From Candidatus Bathyarchaeota archaeon (GTDB lineage: Archaea; Thermoproteota; Bathyarchaeia; Bathyarchaeales; Bathycorpusculaceae): a stretch of 40,219 bases of DNA. The number at the start of each line of letters is the position of its first letter. Position 1 is the stretch's first letter. The position numbers were made by a program, and so were the translations under genes. The DNA is taken from contig JAAYYI010000091.1 in NCBI GenBank assembly GCA_012515445.1, positions 1-40,219 of the forward strand, written 5' to 3'. Positions 25,208 to 33,644 of this stretch are shown piece by piece. A model generated the notes under the pieces. It was not told where the DNA came from. It searched no databases and was given only the letters and a program-made list of their open reading frames with translations.

Positions 25208-25743
25208 GTAGCGAAAAAGCGCGATTAGCCACAATGTGGTTTTACGGCTGTAGCGGATGCCACATGTCTTTTCTTGACTTAGATGAGCGTCTTGTTGATT
25301 TAGCGAAAGTTGCGACTCTCGTGCATAGTCCAATAGTTGACATTAAGCATTTCCCCCCGGATGTTGCACTCACATTAATTGAGGGCGCAGTGGCAAACGT
25401 TGAACAGGTAGAGACCTTAAGGGAGGTACGGAAAAGGACAAAACTGCTGGTTTCTCTTGGCGACTGCGCAGTAACAGGCAACGTCACGGCACTACGGAAT
25501 GCTTGGGAGCACGGCGACAGAGCTGTGCTTGAGCGGGCGTACGCAGATCCATCGAACCTGAACGCTCAAATCCCGAACCTCGTCCCCAAACTGCTTGACT
25601 ACGCAAGACCGCTGCATGAAATTGTGAAGATCGACCACTATATCCCTGGCTGTCCACCAAATGCGGATCAAATCTACTACGTGGTCGGCGAGCTTTTGGC
25701 TGGCAGACAACCAGTTATGGAGGGAAGATCAAAGTATGGCTGA
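25204..25743 (+). CDS. hoxY: HoxY-type [NiFe]-hydrogenase small subunit
   Basis: A short (179-residue) small subunit with only the proximal [4Fe-4S] cluster: Cys16 and Cys19 in GCSGCH, one Cys in LGDCAVTGN and one in PGCPP. Compared with the Mvh-like subunit it lacks the cysteine-rich C-terminal domain, as expected for group 3d bidirectional hydrogenases. The start overlaps the hoxU stop as ATGA. Cytosolic: no export signal. Confidence 0.92.
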   Translation: MSSEKARLATMWFYGCSGCHMSFLDLDERLVDLAKVATLVHSPIVDIKHFPPDVALTLIEGAVANVEQVETLREVRKRTKLLVSLGDCAVTGNVTALRNAWEHGDRAVLERAYADPSNLNAQIPNLVPKLLDYARPLHEIVKIDHYIPGCPPNADQIYYVVGELLAGRQPVMEGRSKYG

Positions 25744-27166
25744 GAAGAAAATAAGAATAGACCCTATAACGCGGATTGAAGGCCATGCAGAGGTAGTAAT
25801 ACAGCTAAACGAAGACGACTCGGTTCGAGAAGCACTGTTTAAAGTCGTCGAGTTTCGCGGATTCGAAAAATTCACTGAAGGCAGACCTTTCTATGAGATG
25901 CCACAGATAACTTCACGCGCCTGCGGAATCTGCCCAGTTGCTCACCTTTTAGCAAGCGTTAAAGCCTGCGATCAAATCGCGGGGGTTGCGCCGCCTAAAA
26001 CTGCGGTGATGCTACGTCGACTCATGAATATGGGTCAAATTATACAGTCACATGCATTGAATTTCTACCACCTGTCCGGCCCTGACTTATTGATGGGTTT
26101 TGATTCTGATCCAGCTAAGCGCAACATTTTCGGTTTAATCGACTCTCAACCTTCGCTTGCGATGCGCGGTATTAGGCTTCGAAAGTTCGGTCAGGAAATT
26201 ATCGAAAAAGTGGCCGGTAAGAAGATTCACCCGGGCGAGTGGATGCGTCCAGGCGGCGCTAAATGGCCGCTTACTCAGGAACGTGTAGATTACCTTCAAA
26301 GCTTCCTGCCAGAGGCGCTAGATGCAACTACAAAAACGCTGGATATGTGGAAGCAGATGCTTGATGGCTTACAGGAGGAAGTTGAGCACTTCGGTAATTT
26401 CCCAACCCATTACATGGGGCTTGTAACACCCGACGGCGGCTTAGAGCATTATGACGGCAAAATACGCATAATGGACCCACAGGGCAAAGTCGCCGCTGAA
26501 TGCGTTGACCCCACGAAATACGCTGACTTCATCGGTGAAGCGGTTGAGCCATGGTCCTACATGAAGTTCCCTTACTTTAAAGCGGTAGGTTACCCTGACG
26601 GCGCTTACCGCGTGGGTCCGCTGCCTAGACTTAACGTTGCATCCTACTGCGGTACACCTTTAGCGGATGAGGAGTTTAAGTGGTTTAAGAAGCTGGGTAA
26701 GAACGGTGTGGTACAGAGCACCTTTCATTATCATACGGCAAGGCTCATCGAAATTTTGTACTGTATTGAAACTGTAAAGCAGCTTCTTGAGGATCCGCAG
26801 ATTCTATCTAAGCATGTGACGTCTAATGTGCAAGTTAACAATTTTGAGGGTGTCGGCGTCGCTGAAGCGCCACGCGGAACGCTGATACATCACTACAAAG
26901 TCGACGAGGAGGGCATGATAACATACAACAACATGATAATCGCCACTGAGAACAGTAACATCGCTTACAATATGGCGATAACTCAGGTGGCAAAGAAATA
27001 TGTTAAAGCCCGCGAACTGCAGGAAGGCATGCTTAACCGTGTGGAGGCGGTTATCCGAGCGTTTGATCCCTGTTTGAGCTGTGCTACTCACGCGATTGGC
27101 CAGATGCCTCTGGATATACGCCTGTTTGATGCTTCGGGGCGGCTGCTTGACCGTAAACTGCGGTGA
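25736..27166 (+). CDS. hoxH: HoxH-type [NiFe]-hydrogenase large subunit
   Basis: Catalytic subunit of 476 residues. Metal ligands are Cys63 and Cys66 (RACGICPVAH) and Cys446 and Cys449 (DPCLSCATH). A 24-residue tail after His452 (AIGQMPLDIR onward) marks it as a precursor that needs an endopeptidase. With HoxEFU it would interconvert H2 and NAD(P)H. The start ATG 25736 gives MAEKKIRIDPITRIEGH, the normal family N-terminus, and overlaps hoxY by eight bases. It is a distant relative of the other large subunit in the window, sharing the same motifs but clearly a separate lineage. The only protease gene in view is at 2401. Confidence 0.94.
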   Translation: MAEKKIRIDPITRIEGHAEVVIQLNEDDSVREALFKVVEFRGFEKFTEGRPFYEMPQITSRACGICPVAHLLASVKACDQIAGVAPPKTAVMLRRLMNMGQIIQSHALNFYHLSGPDLLMGFDSDPAKRNIFGLIDSQPSLAMRGIRLRKFGQEIIEKVAGKKIHPGEWMRPGGAKWPLTQERVDYLQSFLPEALDATTKTLDMWKQMLDGLQEEVEHFGNFPTHYMGLVTPDGGLEHYDGKIRIMDPQGKVAAECVDPTKYADFIGEAVEPWSYMKFPYFKAVGYPDGAYRVGPLPRLNVASYCGTPLADEEFKWFKKLGKNGVVQSTFHYHTARLIEILYCIETVKQLLEDPQILSKHVTSNVQVNNFEGVGVAEAPRGTLIHHYKVDEEGMITYNNMIIATENSNIAYNMAITQVAKKYVKARELQEGMLNRVEAVIRAFDPCLSCATHAIGQMPLDIRLFDASGRLLDRKLR

Positions 27167-27186
27167 ACAGCGTTGGAGGCTGAAAT

Positions 27187-28200
27187 ATGCGATTATGGGC
27201 TAATCATATGATCTCTTCACACAAAAAATGGGTGACTACTCTTGCAATATTACCGTTTATCTTGTTTGTGGTTTTGTATGCTTCACAATGGGTCAGCGCC
27301 GCACCCGTTTTCGCTGATGACTTCTCCACTGGAACCTTTACCGGCTGGTCCCAGACCCGCATAGGTTCAGGCGCAAGTCAAACCATAGAGGCAGGCGTAG
27401 CACGTTTCATAGTTCCTACGCCGCTTGGTGGTTCAGTGTCCTACTCGTACCTGATAAGAAACGGCTTTACTTCAACGGTGAACAGCACAATCACTGCTTC
27501 GCAGGATATTTTAGTAAAGCAGGTTCCGAATGGCTGCTTAGAGGGAAACGGCGCCATATTCTTCCTCTATGTCTGTGATTCAGCTGACCTCGCCGGCAAC
27601 TTGGGCAACTTCGGCGTCGGCATCGATGGCTCAAGCGTTTGGTCACTTTGGATCGGCGGAGCAACAGTTTACACGTATATTTTCCAAACTCAGGGTTCGC
27701 CGCCGGCAAGCAACACTTGGCACCATGTTGCTTTGACGATAGATAACTCAGCGGGGATTGTTAGTTTAGCGGTAGATGGCAGAGTTGTTATCAGTGCTAC
27801 TCAGCAGCAATTCGCTAACAAGACGCACCAGTTTAGTTTAATGAGTGGAATGGGAGAGAACTGGTGGAGCAACGGACCGGGCTCGTTGGAAATCGATGTT
27901 GATAATGTCCGCTTGGACGTGTCGGATGACGATTCATGGATTCACCCAAGTCCAGCAATACCGCAGGAAACAGCGGAATTACCGAGCCCCGGCACCCAAG
28001 CGCCAGCACCGACTCATAGCGCAACACCGAATCCAAGCAATAACGCTGCGCCCACATACGGGTCTACTCCGAATCAAACCCCTGTCCCCACTGGTATACA
28101 AACTTTAAAAGACCCAAGTTTTCCCCTATGGCTGGCGGCGCCAGTTATAGTTGCAGCAGTTATTCTTGGCGGTGTATTGTTTATGTTAAAAAAGCGATAG
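27187..28200 (+). CDS. LamG-like surface protein with C-terminal anchor
   Basis: A 337-residue exported protein: N-terminal hydrophobic signal (WVTTLAILPFILFVVLYA), a concanavalin/LamG-like beta-sandwich (about 40-245: FADDFSTGTFTGWSQTRIGSG, with NTWHHVALTIDNSAGIVSLA as a typical LamG strand pair), a Pro/Thr/Ser-rich stalk (about 255-310), and one membrane helix ending in KKR. Such domains often bind glycans. GGAGG sits eight bases before the ATG, and the gene begins only 20 bases after hoxH, so it is probably the sixth gene of that operon, an odd companion for a cytosolic hydrogenase. A terminator follows at 28215. Confidence 0.8.
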   Translation: MRLWANHMISSHKKWVTTLAILPFILFVVLYASQWVSAAPVFADDFSTGTFTGWSQTRIGSGASQTIEAGVARFIVPTPLGGSVSYSYLIRNGFTSTVNSTITASQDILVKQVPNGCLEGNGAIFFLYVCDSADLAGNLGNFGVGIDGSSVWSLWIGGATVYTYIFQTQGSPPASNTWHHVALTIDNSAGIVSLAVDGRVVISATQQQFANKTHQFSLMSGMGENWWSNGPGSLEIDVDNVRLDVSDDDSWIHPSPAIPQETAELPSPGTQAPAPTHSATPNPSNNAAPTYGSTPNQTPVPTGIQTLKDPSFPLWLAAPVIVAAVILGGVLFMLKKR

Positions 28201-28214
28201 GTTATGGATAAGAT

Positions 28215-28236
28215 GCTTTTGGGGAAAGCTTTTTTT
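28215..28236 (+). terminator. Hairpin plus T-run terminator after the hox-LamG operon
   Basis: GCTTT-TGGGG-AAAGC (28215-28229) forms a five-pair hairpin followed directly by seven T residues. It likely ends the transcript that begins at hoxE. Confidence 0.6.
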
Positions 28237-28259
28237 GTTGTGATAAATTAATTTCTAGC

Positions 28260-28892
28260 ATGGTTTCTAGAAATGAAGCAGCTTTTTTCTTAGCCGTAGT
28301 CCTGTTTGCTTTAGCTGTATCATTAATTGCTTATTTTCTGAATGCAGTCAATCCATATAATCTTGCAGCGCGGCTTTTTGCCCTCAACGGATTTATTGCC
28401 CTTAGCATCGCTTCGATTTTGACTGCTTTTCTAAAAGAGGTCACATTGTTTTTCAAGAAACCCTTCACTAGAATCCATCACTACTTTGCCGCCACGGGGC
28501 TTGTGCTGATAACGTTACACCCGATTACACTGGCAGTGCAGCTGATGAATCCCGCAGTCTTTTTACCAAATATCAATTCGCTCTATCTGTTCCTGTTTTT
28601 CGGGGGTCGACAGGCGTTAATCATCATTTACATCGCGTTGGCCGCCGTCTTGCTTCGTAGAAAGATTTCGACTTACTGGCGTGTTTTTCATGCGTTGATG
28701 TATGTGGCGTTATTCTTTGGGATTGTTCACGCAGACCTGTCTGGTTCGGATTTTGGGAACTTTGCGGTTCTGATTGTTTTTAACGGGTTGTTTGTAGCTT
28801 TGTTAGCTGCGTTTGTGTATAAACGCTGGCAATTCTATCAATTGAAGGTACGAATCAAAAAGCGAAAAGAAGTTTCTAAAAAGAAAGCTTAA
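28260..28892 (+). CDS. Ferric-reductase-like heme membrane protein
   Basis: A 210-residue integral membrane protein with about six hydrophobic helices. Two histidine sets, His73/His74 to His87 and His144 to His157 (13-14 residues apart, in RIHHYFAATGLVLITLH and VFHALMYVALFFGIVH), match the bis-heme b binding pattern of ferric-reductase-like transmembrane domains (NOX, YedZ/MsrQ-like). The FAD/NAD domain of full ferric reductases is missing, so a partner flavoprotein or other electron donor is implied. It has a basic C-terminus (KKRKEVSKKKA). The gene follows the hox-LamG operon but lies behind a terminator, so coupling is uncertain. In this anaerobe it may move electrons across the membrane; that is inference. 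Confidence 0.8.
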   Translation: MVSRNEAAFFLAVVLFALAVSLIAYFLNAVNPYNLAARLFALNGFIALSIASILTAFLKEVTLFFKKPFTRIHHYFAATGLVLITLHPITLAVQLMNPAVFLPNINSLYLFLFFGGRQALIIIYIALAAVLLRRKISTYWRVFHALMYVALFFGIVHADLSGSDFGNFAVLIVFNGLFVALLAAFVYKRWQFYQLKVRIKKRKEVSKKKA

Positions 28893-28947
28893 ACAGCCAA
28901 GAAACATCCAAAATTCCAAATATCTAAACAGCCGAAGGTATTAGTTA

Positions 28948-29289
28948 GTGAACGATTTGGTTTTTGCACGCATGTCACGTTGGACGTTTAACGAGGACAA
29001 AGCAGACGAAGGCTTCCTTCAACTCGACAGCCAATTAAACAGCCTAACCCGACAGACAAAGGGATTCCGCGGTTACATGCCGCTACTCTCCAACAGAGAT
29101 TCAAATGAAGCGGCGATTCTTTCGCTTTGGTAAGACCAAGAAGCCCTTGGCGCTTAAGAAAAAGGCGCCTAAACCAAGCATCTGAAACCGTACTTTGCCA
29201 AGCCACATGCGAATGAAAGCTTCAGGGTTTTCTCCACAGAACTCTTCCAGCTTCACGAAAAACCGCCGCTGCACCCAGTAAAACAGTAA
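28948..29289 (+). pseudogene. ABM-domain (antibiotic biosynthesis monooxygenase-like) gene with three in-frame TAA
   Basis: GTG 28948 opens a frame coding a typical ABM domain start (ARMSRWTFNEDKADEGFLQL, then TKGFRGYMPLLSNRDSNEA). It stops at TAA 29131 after LSLW. The same frame then continues with family-like sequence (DQEALGA, EKGA, TKHLKPYFAKPHANESF) broken only by TAA at 29155 and 29170, to a natural stop at 29287-29289. Total length, 113 codons, is right for the family. All three breaks fall within 42 bases. It is most simply a young pseudogene, with point mutations and no frameshift. Confidence 0.75.
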
Positions 29290-29294
29290 AGTCA

Positions 29295-30233
29295 TTAGTG
29301 CATAATTATGTTAGTATGCAGTATCTGCTTGATGCGGTCCACGTCTTCCTCAGCTTCCCCATTGAGCGCTATGAGCTTGATTTCGTCAGGTGATCTGACG
29401 CCGAAGCCCAACTCCGCAGCGCGTTTAATCTGGTCCTGCTCAAACACGTCTTCCGAGCCAACTTTTCCTTTGGCGCCGTACAGTTTGAGGATGCATACTC
29501 CGACCGCGTCGAGAGCCACGCGGTCATGGCTGGCAAGCATCAAATTTGGCTCGACAACGGTGCCGCTTTCTGGTCCGCCAGTAATGAAAGCTTTTACGCC
29601 GTCCATGATGGCGAAGTCTAGATTATAGCTGGAGTTTATTTCTGCAATCATTGATCGCTGATAGGGTGAACCATGGAGCTCCCACATGTAATCATAGATT
29701 CCGCCAGGGACACGTTTAGCTACCATTCCAACGCTGCATTTCATCGATAGTGTGAAGTGTCCGCCGAATCGGTGTGTTTTTAGGCAGCAGGTTTGAACTA
29801 TTTTATCAGCATCGTGGAAGACTTTGGCAAGGTAGAACCCTTTGACCCAGTGTGTACCGCTGTGTTCGATTTTTACCCACTCCTCTTTTGGAACGTCATC
29901 AAGTACCACTACGTTAAAGCCGAGTTCTTCTGAAAGACCCAAGGCGCCTGTTTGTTGTAGGACTTCACGGGTGTCTCCCATACCACTACGTTCTGCGAGG
30001 GTGATGTCTGCTGAACCTACGGCTTTTAGACCATCCACAATCGCCCGCAGTGTGTCGATATGTGTTGATGCTGGAAAGGGGTCGGCGCTGTTGTAGTTAG
30101 CCTTTATCGCGATATGCTTGCCTGAGTAGTCTTCGATAGTAAATCGATTCATGAGTTTGGGTATCGCTGATTTTCTATCAGTGGCTTTAAGGATGTAAAC
30201 GTCCCCGTTTGAAGAAGCCATAAAAACCGCCAT
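29295..30233 (-). CDS. DUF362 domain protein
   Basis: A 312-residue soluble protein of the DUF362 family, often iron-sulfur or metal-associated and of unknown reaction. Visible family patterns are KANYNSADPFPASTHID near the N-terminus, ADKIVQTCCLKTHRFGGHFT with two adjacent Cys, SMKCSVGMVAKRVPG, LDFAIMDGVKAFITGGPESG and HDRVALDAVGVCILKLYG. There is no C-terminal ferredoxin domain as in some family members. It ends six bases from the ABM pseudogene on the other strand. A TATA-like TAATAATAC about 25 bases before ATG 30233 fits a leaderless start; a second ATG four codons in is an alternative. Confidence 0.85.
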   Translation of the reverse strand: MAVFMASSNGDVYILKATDRKSAIPKLMNRFTIEDYSGKHIAIKANYNSADPFPASTHIDTLRAIVDGLKAVGSADITLAERSGMGDTREVLQQTGALGLSEELGFNVVVLDDVPKEEWVKIEHSGTHWVKGFYLAKVFHDADKIVQTCCLKTHRFGGHFTLSMKCSVGMVAKRVPGGIYDYMWELHGSPYQRSMIAEINSSYNLDFAIMDGVKAFITGGPESGTVVEPNLMLASHDRVALDAVGVCILKLYGAKGKVGSEDVFEQDQIKRAAELGFGVRSPDEIKLIALNGEAEEDVDRIKQILHTNIIMH

Positions 30234-30390
30234 AAAACCAAAACGGCAGCGGTGTATTATTAGTTATTCTGCTTCGAACTGAGACCACATCCTGCACCGC
30301 GGTCTGTTGTTCTGCAGACAATAAAGGGAGTCCTGCCTCCTCTAATTTAAAAAATCGATACTAATCCAAATTTTGATCTGTGCCTTTTAT

Positions 30391-30467
30391 AGGGGAGGGG
30401 TCGTCCTGTGCAAAGCAACAGGGAGGAAGAGGTCACTCTGAGGTAGATCTATTACTTGCCTGCTTTT
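30391..30467 (+). ncRNA. Structured intergenic element, copy B (candidate RNA)
   Basis: Core at 30420-30442, reading AGGGAGGAAGAGG then TCACTCTGAG. The upstream hairpin is the best of the three: CCTGTGC (30405-30411) pairs with GC and ACAGG (30415-30422) around AAA with one bulged A. AGAG-GTCA-CTCT forms an inner stem. Downstream AGGTA (30441-30445) can pair weakly with TTGCCT (30456-30461), followed by GCTTTT. TTTAAAAAATC at 30347-30357 could be its TATA box. It precedes the acyl-CoA synthetase start by about 120 bases. Confidence 0.55.
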
Positions 30468-30562
30468 GCGGTTTAAACGTTCGATTTAAGTATCTATTCA
30501 GCATTATTCAGACGTATTCAGGCAACAGCTATCATCTGCCGGTAAACCGAGAGGAACACAAA

Positions 30563-32128
30563 GTGGTTACGCCAACGATTGCAGAAATGCTTGAGAAAAA
30601 CGCAAGGGAATACCCCGATGAGGTGGCGCTGATTGAACTTACGCCCAGCCAGAACACCCGAAAACAGGTCACTTGGAAACAGTTTGACCAAGACGCAAAC
30701 CGCATAGCAAACTACCTAATCCAAAAGGGAATACATAAAGACGACAAAGTAATCCACTGGATGCGCAACTCCATCAACTGGCTGACTACTTATTTCGGCA
30801 TAATCAAAACAGGTGCATGGGCTGTACCGCTGAATTTTCGCTTTAACGCTACAGACTTCAAGTTTTGCACCTGTATCGCTGAAGCAAAAGCCATAATCTT
30901 CGAGGATTTCTTCTTAAAAACCGTCCAAGAAGTAAAACCCCAAACAGTATCAGAATACATCTACCTGGGATCCAACCTCCCTGAAGGCATGACCAGCTAC
31001 GACAATGTCCTAAAAACAGCCAACGCAACCCCGCCAAAAATCAAGCTCTCACCGGAGGACGAAATCGGATTATACTTCACCTCCGGCACAACAGGTGACC
31101 CCAAACCTGTCCTCTTAACCCACAAGAACATGAGCTTCGCCGCCGAAGTCGAACAGCAGCACCACCGGCAAAGCCATGATGATAACTTTATCCTTCTGCC
31201 ACCGCTTTACCATACCGGAGCAAAGATGCACTGGTTCGGCAGCTTAATGACTGGAGCAAAAGGCACAATCCTGACTGAATTCAGCCCAAAAAACGTCTTT
31301 GACACAGTAAGCAAAGAAAAAGGCACAATCGTCTGGCTGCTTGTTCCTTGGGTTCACGATATACTAGTAGCACTTGATAGGGGGGACCTGAAGCTAAGCG
31401 ACTACAATTTGGAGTTGTGGCGTCTTATGCACATCGGAGCGCAGCCGGTTCCGCCCTCTATTGTGCTGCATTGGCGCGAGTACTTTCCAGCTATGGATTA
31501 CGATAACAATTATGGACTCAGCGAAGCCACAGGACCCGGCGTAGTGCATCTTGGGCTGGAGAACGAGTTCCGAGCTGGCGCAGTAGGCAAAGTCGGCTGT
31601 AACTGGCAGCTAAAGATCGTAGACGTAAACGACAACCACGACATCCCCGAATGTATGATTGGTGAACTCTGCGTCAAAGGCGACGGAGTAATGCGGGAAT
31701 ACTACAAGAACCCTACTTTAACCGCTAAAACCATAGTTGACGGCTGGCTACACACAGGCGACATGGCACGTATAGATAAAGACGGCTATGTTTACCTTGT
31801 TGATCGCAAAAAAGACCTAATCATCGTCGGCGGCGAAAACATTTACCCGATAGAAATCGAAAGCGCCATCCACAGTCACCCAAAAGTCTACGATGTAGGC
31901 GTAATCGGTATCCCCGACGAGCGACTGGTGGAAGTCATCGGTGCAGTAATAGACGTCAAATCCGGCGAGAACTTGACCGAAGCAGAAATCATGGCGTTTA
32001 TCGAGGGTTTGCTTCCCAAGTACAAAAGACCGCGTAAGGTTATTTTTGACAAGGTACCGCGTAACCCCACTGGAAAGATTGAGAAAACAAAATTAAGAGC
32101 TAAGTACGGGAAATCGACTCTTTGCTAG
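30563..32128 (+). CDS. AMP-forming acyl-CoA synthetase (ANL superfamily)
   Basis: About 521 residues. The enzyme activates a carboxylic acid to acyl-AMP and then to acyl-CoA. Motifs in order: ATP-binding FTSGTTGDPKP, NNYGLSEATGPG, LHTGDMARIDKDGYVYLVDR, the hinge and GGENIYPIEIESA, and the catalytic lysine region PRNPTGKIEKTK. This pattern fits medium-chain or aromatic acyl-CoA ligases; the acid cannot be named. GTG 30563 gives MVTPTIAEMLEKNARE with GAGAGG eight bases upstream. An in-frame ATG at 30380 would run the gene through the structured element and adds no family sequence, so I reject it. It may channel organic acids into a CoA-based route alongside the ADP-forming synthetase. Confidence 0.9.
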   Translation: MVTPTIAEMLEKNAREYPDEVALIELTPSQNTRKQVTWKQFDQDANRIANYLIQKGIHKDDKVIHWMRNSINWLTTYFGIIKTGAWAVPLNFRFNATDFKFCTCIAEAKAIIFEDFFLKTVQEVKPQTVSEYIYLGSNLPEGMTSYDNVLKTANATPPKIKLSPEDEIGLYFTSGTTGDPKPVLLTHKNMSFAAEVEQQHHRQSHDDNFILLPPLYHTGAKMHWFGSLMTGAKGTILTEFSPKNVFDTVSKEKGTIVWLLVPWVHDILVALDRGDLKLSDYNLELWRLMHIGAQPVPPSIVLHWREYFPAMDYDNNYGLSEATGPGVVHLGLENEFRAGAVGKVGCNWQLKIVDVNDNHDIPECMIGELCVKGDGVMREYYKNPTLTAKTIVDGWLHTGDMARIDKDGYVYLVDRKKDLIIVGGENIYPIEIESAIHSHPKVYDVGVIGIPDERLVEVIGAVIDVKSGENLTEAEIMAFIEGLLPKYKRPRKVIFDKVPRNPTGKIEKTKLRAKYGKSTLC

Positions 32129-32219
32129 CACACGCTTAGCCTTAAAGTTTAGCCCATGAACCCCTGCTGAATCTGCTTACACATGCATAACATTCAGATC
32201 ATCGACTTTCTTTAGAAAA

Positions 32220-32227
32220 TTTATAAA
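32220..32227 (+). promoter_or_regulatory. TATA box for the aspartate kinase gene
   Basis: TTTATAAA, about 50 bases before the conserved KFGGS codons begin, places the transcription start near 32250. GGGAT (32264-32268) follows as a possible ribosome site, although no normal start codon lies after it. Confidence 0.45.
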
Positions 32228-32270
32228 AAAGGGCAGCAACAACATCTTAATTCAATACAGGACGGGATAG

Positions 32271-33644
32271 GCTTTCAAGACTCTTTCAGTAGGTAAATTC
32301 GGCGGCAGCCTCCTAGACGTAGAAGGCAAAGGCATACCAAAAATAATCCAGCAGATAAAAGAAATCAAACAGAAAGACAGCGTGGGGCCAATCGCTGTGT
32401 TTTCTGCGCCAATGGGCTGCACGGATGCACTTATAAAAATCGGTTTATCACACTCGCAGGAATGCGGTTTACCAGTAGAGCCTATTTTTGAGATTTACGA
32501 GCGATTAGCCAAACAATATGTCAATAGCGAATTGTTAAAACAAGCCCAGCAGGACATTGATAATTACAGGAGATTAACAGTAAAAACACTCGAGTTTGTT
32601 AACAAACGTTTCAGTGGCAATGCCAAAGCACGCACACTTATCTTCGGCGGAGAACTTTGCATGGCCACCCTCATGAAGTATATCCTGCAAAGCCACGGTA
32701 TAGATGCATGCACCATCCCCGTCGAGGAATGGCCGGTAGTTACAGATGACAACTTCGAGGACGCTGCAACCAATTACAATCTAAGCAGAAAACGCCTAAA
32801 CTCATTAACAGTCCCTCTTGAGGCAGGTAAAGTAGTCTGCATGGCAGGCTTTTTCGGGGTCACTCAAGACGGATTGGAAACAATACTGGGCCGAGGCGGC
32901 TCCGACTTAACCGCGGTCTTCGCATCCTGCCTCCTAAACGACACATACCAGACAAAAACCCTACTCTACAAAGACGTCCCAATCCAGAGCGCCGACCCCA
33001 AAGTGGTACGTGGACAAAAAACAGAACACGTCAAAGCCTTGACCTACAACGAAGCACACAAAGCCTCGATGATGGGAATGAAAATCGTTATGGGCCCAGC
33101 AATTGCGCTTGCAAGGTCCTTTAATCAACCCTTAACGATTGTGCCGATTGATGCTCCATCTGAAATCTCTGTTATCCAAGCAGAAAGTAGCGGTAGCGAA
33201 GTCGTAAAATGCTTAACCGGCAAATCAGGCTGCGCAATCCTAACAATGAACGACGAAAAAAGCCACTCACTTGAAGATTCACTGCGCATCTGGGAACGTA
33301 GAAACGACTTTCTAGACTTAGGCGCAGAAACCTTAGAAACTGGCGAGCGAATCCGAGACTTCCTGTTTCTCGAAGCAGATTTCCTGAAAAAGAACGAAGA
33401 GAAACTCAAGGGATTCGACGAGAACCTTAAAGTTGAGTATGGCTTAGGCGTAGTTACGCTGATCGGTGACCGTATGAAGGATTCGCCGGGTGTAGCTTCA
33501 GTGGCGATAGGCGCAATTTCTGGGATAAATATCAAGCGAGGGATTTTTGCACCACATACCTCGCAGATCATAATCGTTGTTGAGGACAAGAACGTCGCCG
33601 CCACGGTTGCGGCAATACACCAAAAGAAGCTACAGCTTACTTAG
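32271..33644 (+). CDS. Aspartate kinase
   Basis: Phosphorylates aspartate, the first step to lysine, threonine and methionine. Conserved pieces: VGKFGGSLLD at the N-terminus (catalytic Lys), GGELCMATLM, VTQDGLETILGRGGSDLTAV, and DVPIQSADPKVV, then C-terminal ACT domains with GVVTLIGDRMKDSPGVAS. About 457 codons, a normal size. The frame is open from 32271 just after TAG 32268, but contains no ATG, GTG or TTG before GTG 32382, which would cut off KFGGS. So the real start is non-standard (TTC or AAG at 32274-32279 are in the expected place) or a small sequence error or frameshift hides it. I give the first codon of the open frame. Confidence 0.82.
   Translation, partial: AFKTLSVGKFGGSLLDVEGKGIPKIIQQIKEIKQKDSVGPIAVFSAPMGCTDALIKIGLSHSQECGLPVEPIFEIYERLAKQYVNSELLKQAQQDIDNYRRLTVKTLEFVNKRFSGNAKARTLIFGGELCMATLMKYILQSHGIDACTIPVEEWPVVTDDNFEDAATNYNLSRKRLNSLTVPLEAGKVVCMAGFFGVTQDGLETILGRGGSDLTAVFASCLLNDTYQTKTLLYKDVPIQSADPKVVRGQKTEHVKALTYNEAHKASMMGMKIVMGPAIALARSFNQPLTIVPIDAPSEISVIQAESSGSEVVKCLTGKSGCAILTMNDEKSHSLEDSLRIWERRNDFLDLGAETLETGERIRDFLFLEADFLKKNEEKLKGFDENLKVEYGLGVVTLIGDRMKDSPGVASVAIGAISGINIKRGIFAPHTSQIIIVVEDKNVAATVAAIHQKKLQLT

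Noticed and set aside
25661-25735. Upstream start adding 25 residues to HoxH
   Set aside because: The addition is the HoxY coding region in another frame; ATG 25736 gives the family N-terminus.
28948-29289. Pyrrolysine or other recoding to explain the ABM gene stops
   Set aside because: All three stops are TAA, not the TAG used for pyrrolysine or the TGA used for selenocysteine.
30380-30562. In-frame 5' extension of the acyl-CoA synthetase gene
   Set aside because: It would translate the structured element, has no family similarity, and GTG 30563 has a proper ribosome site.
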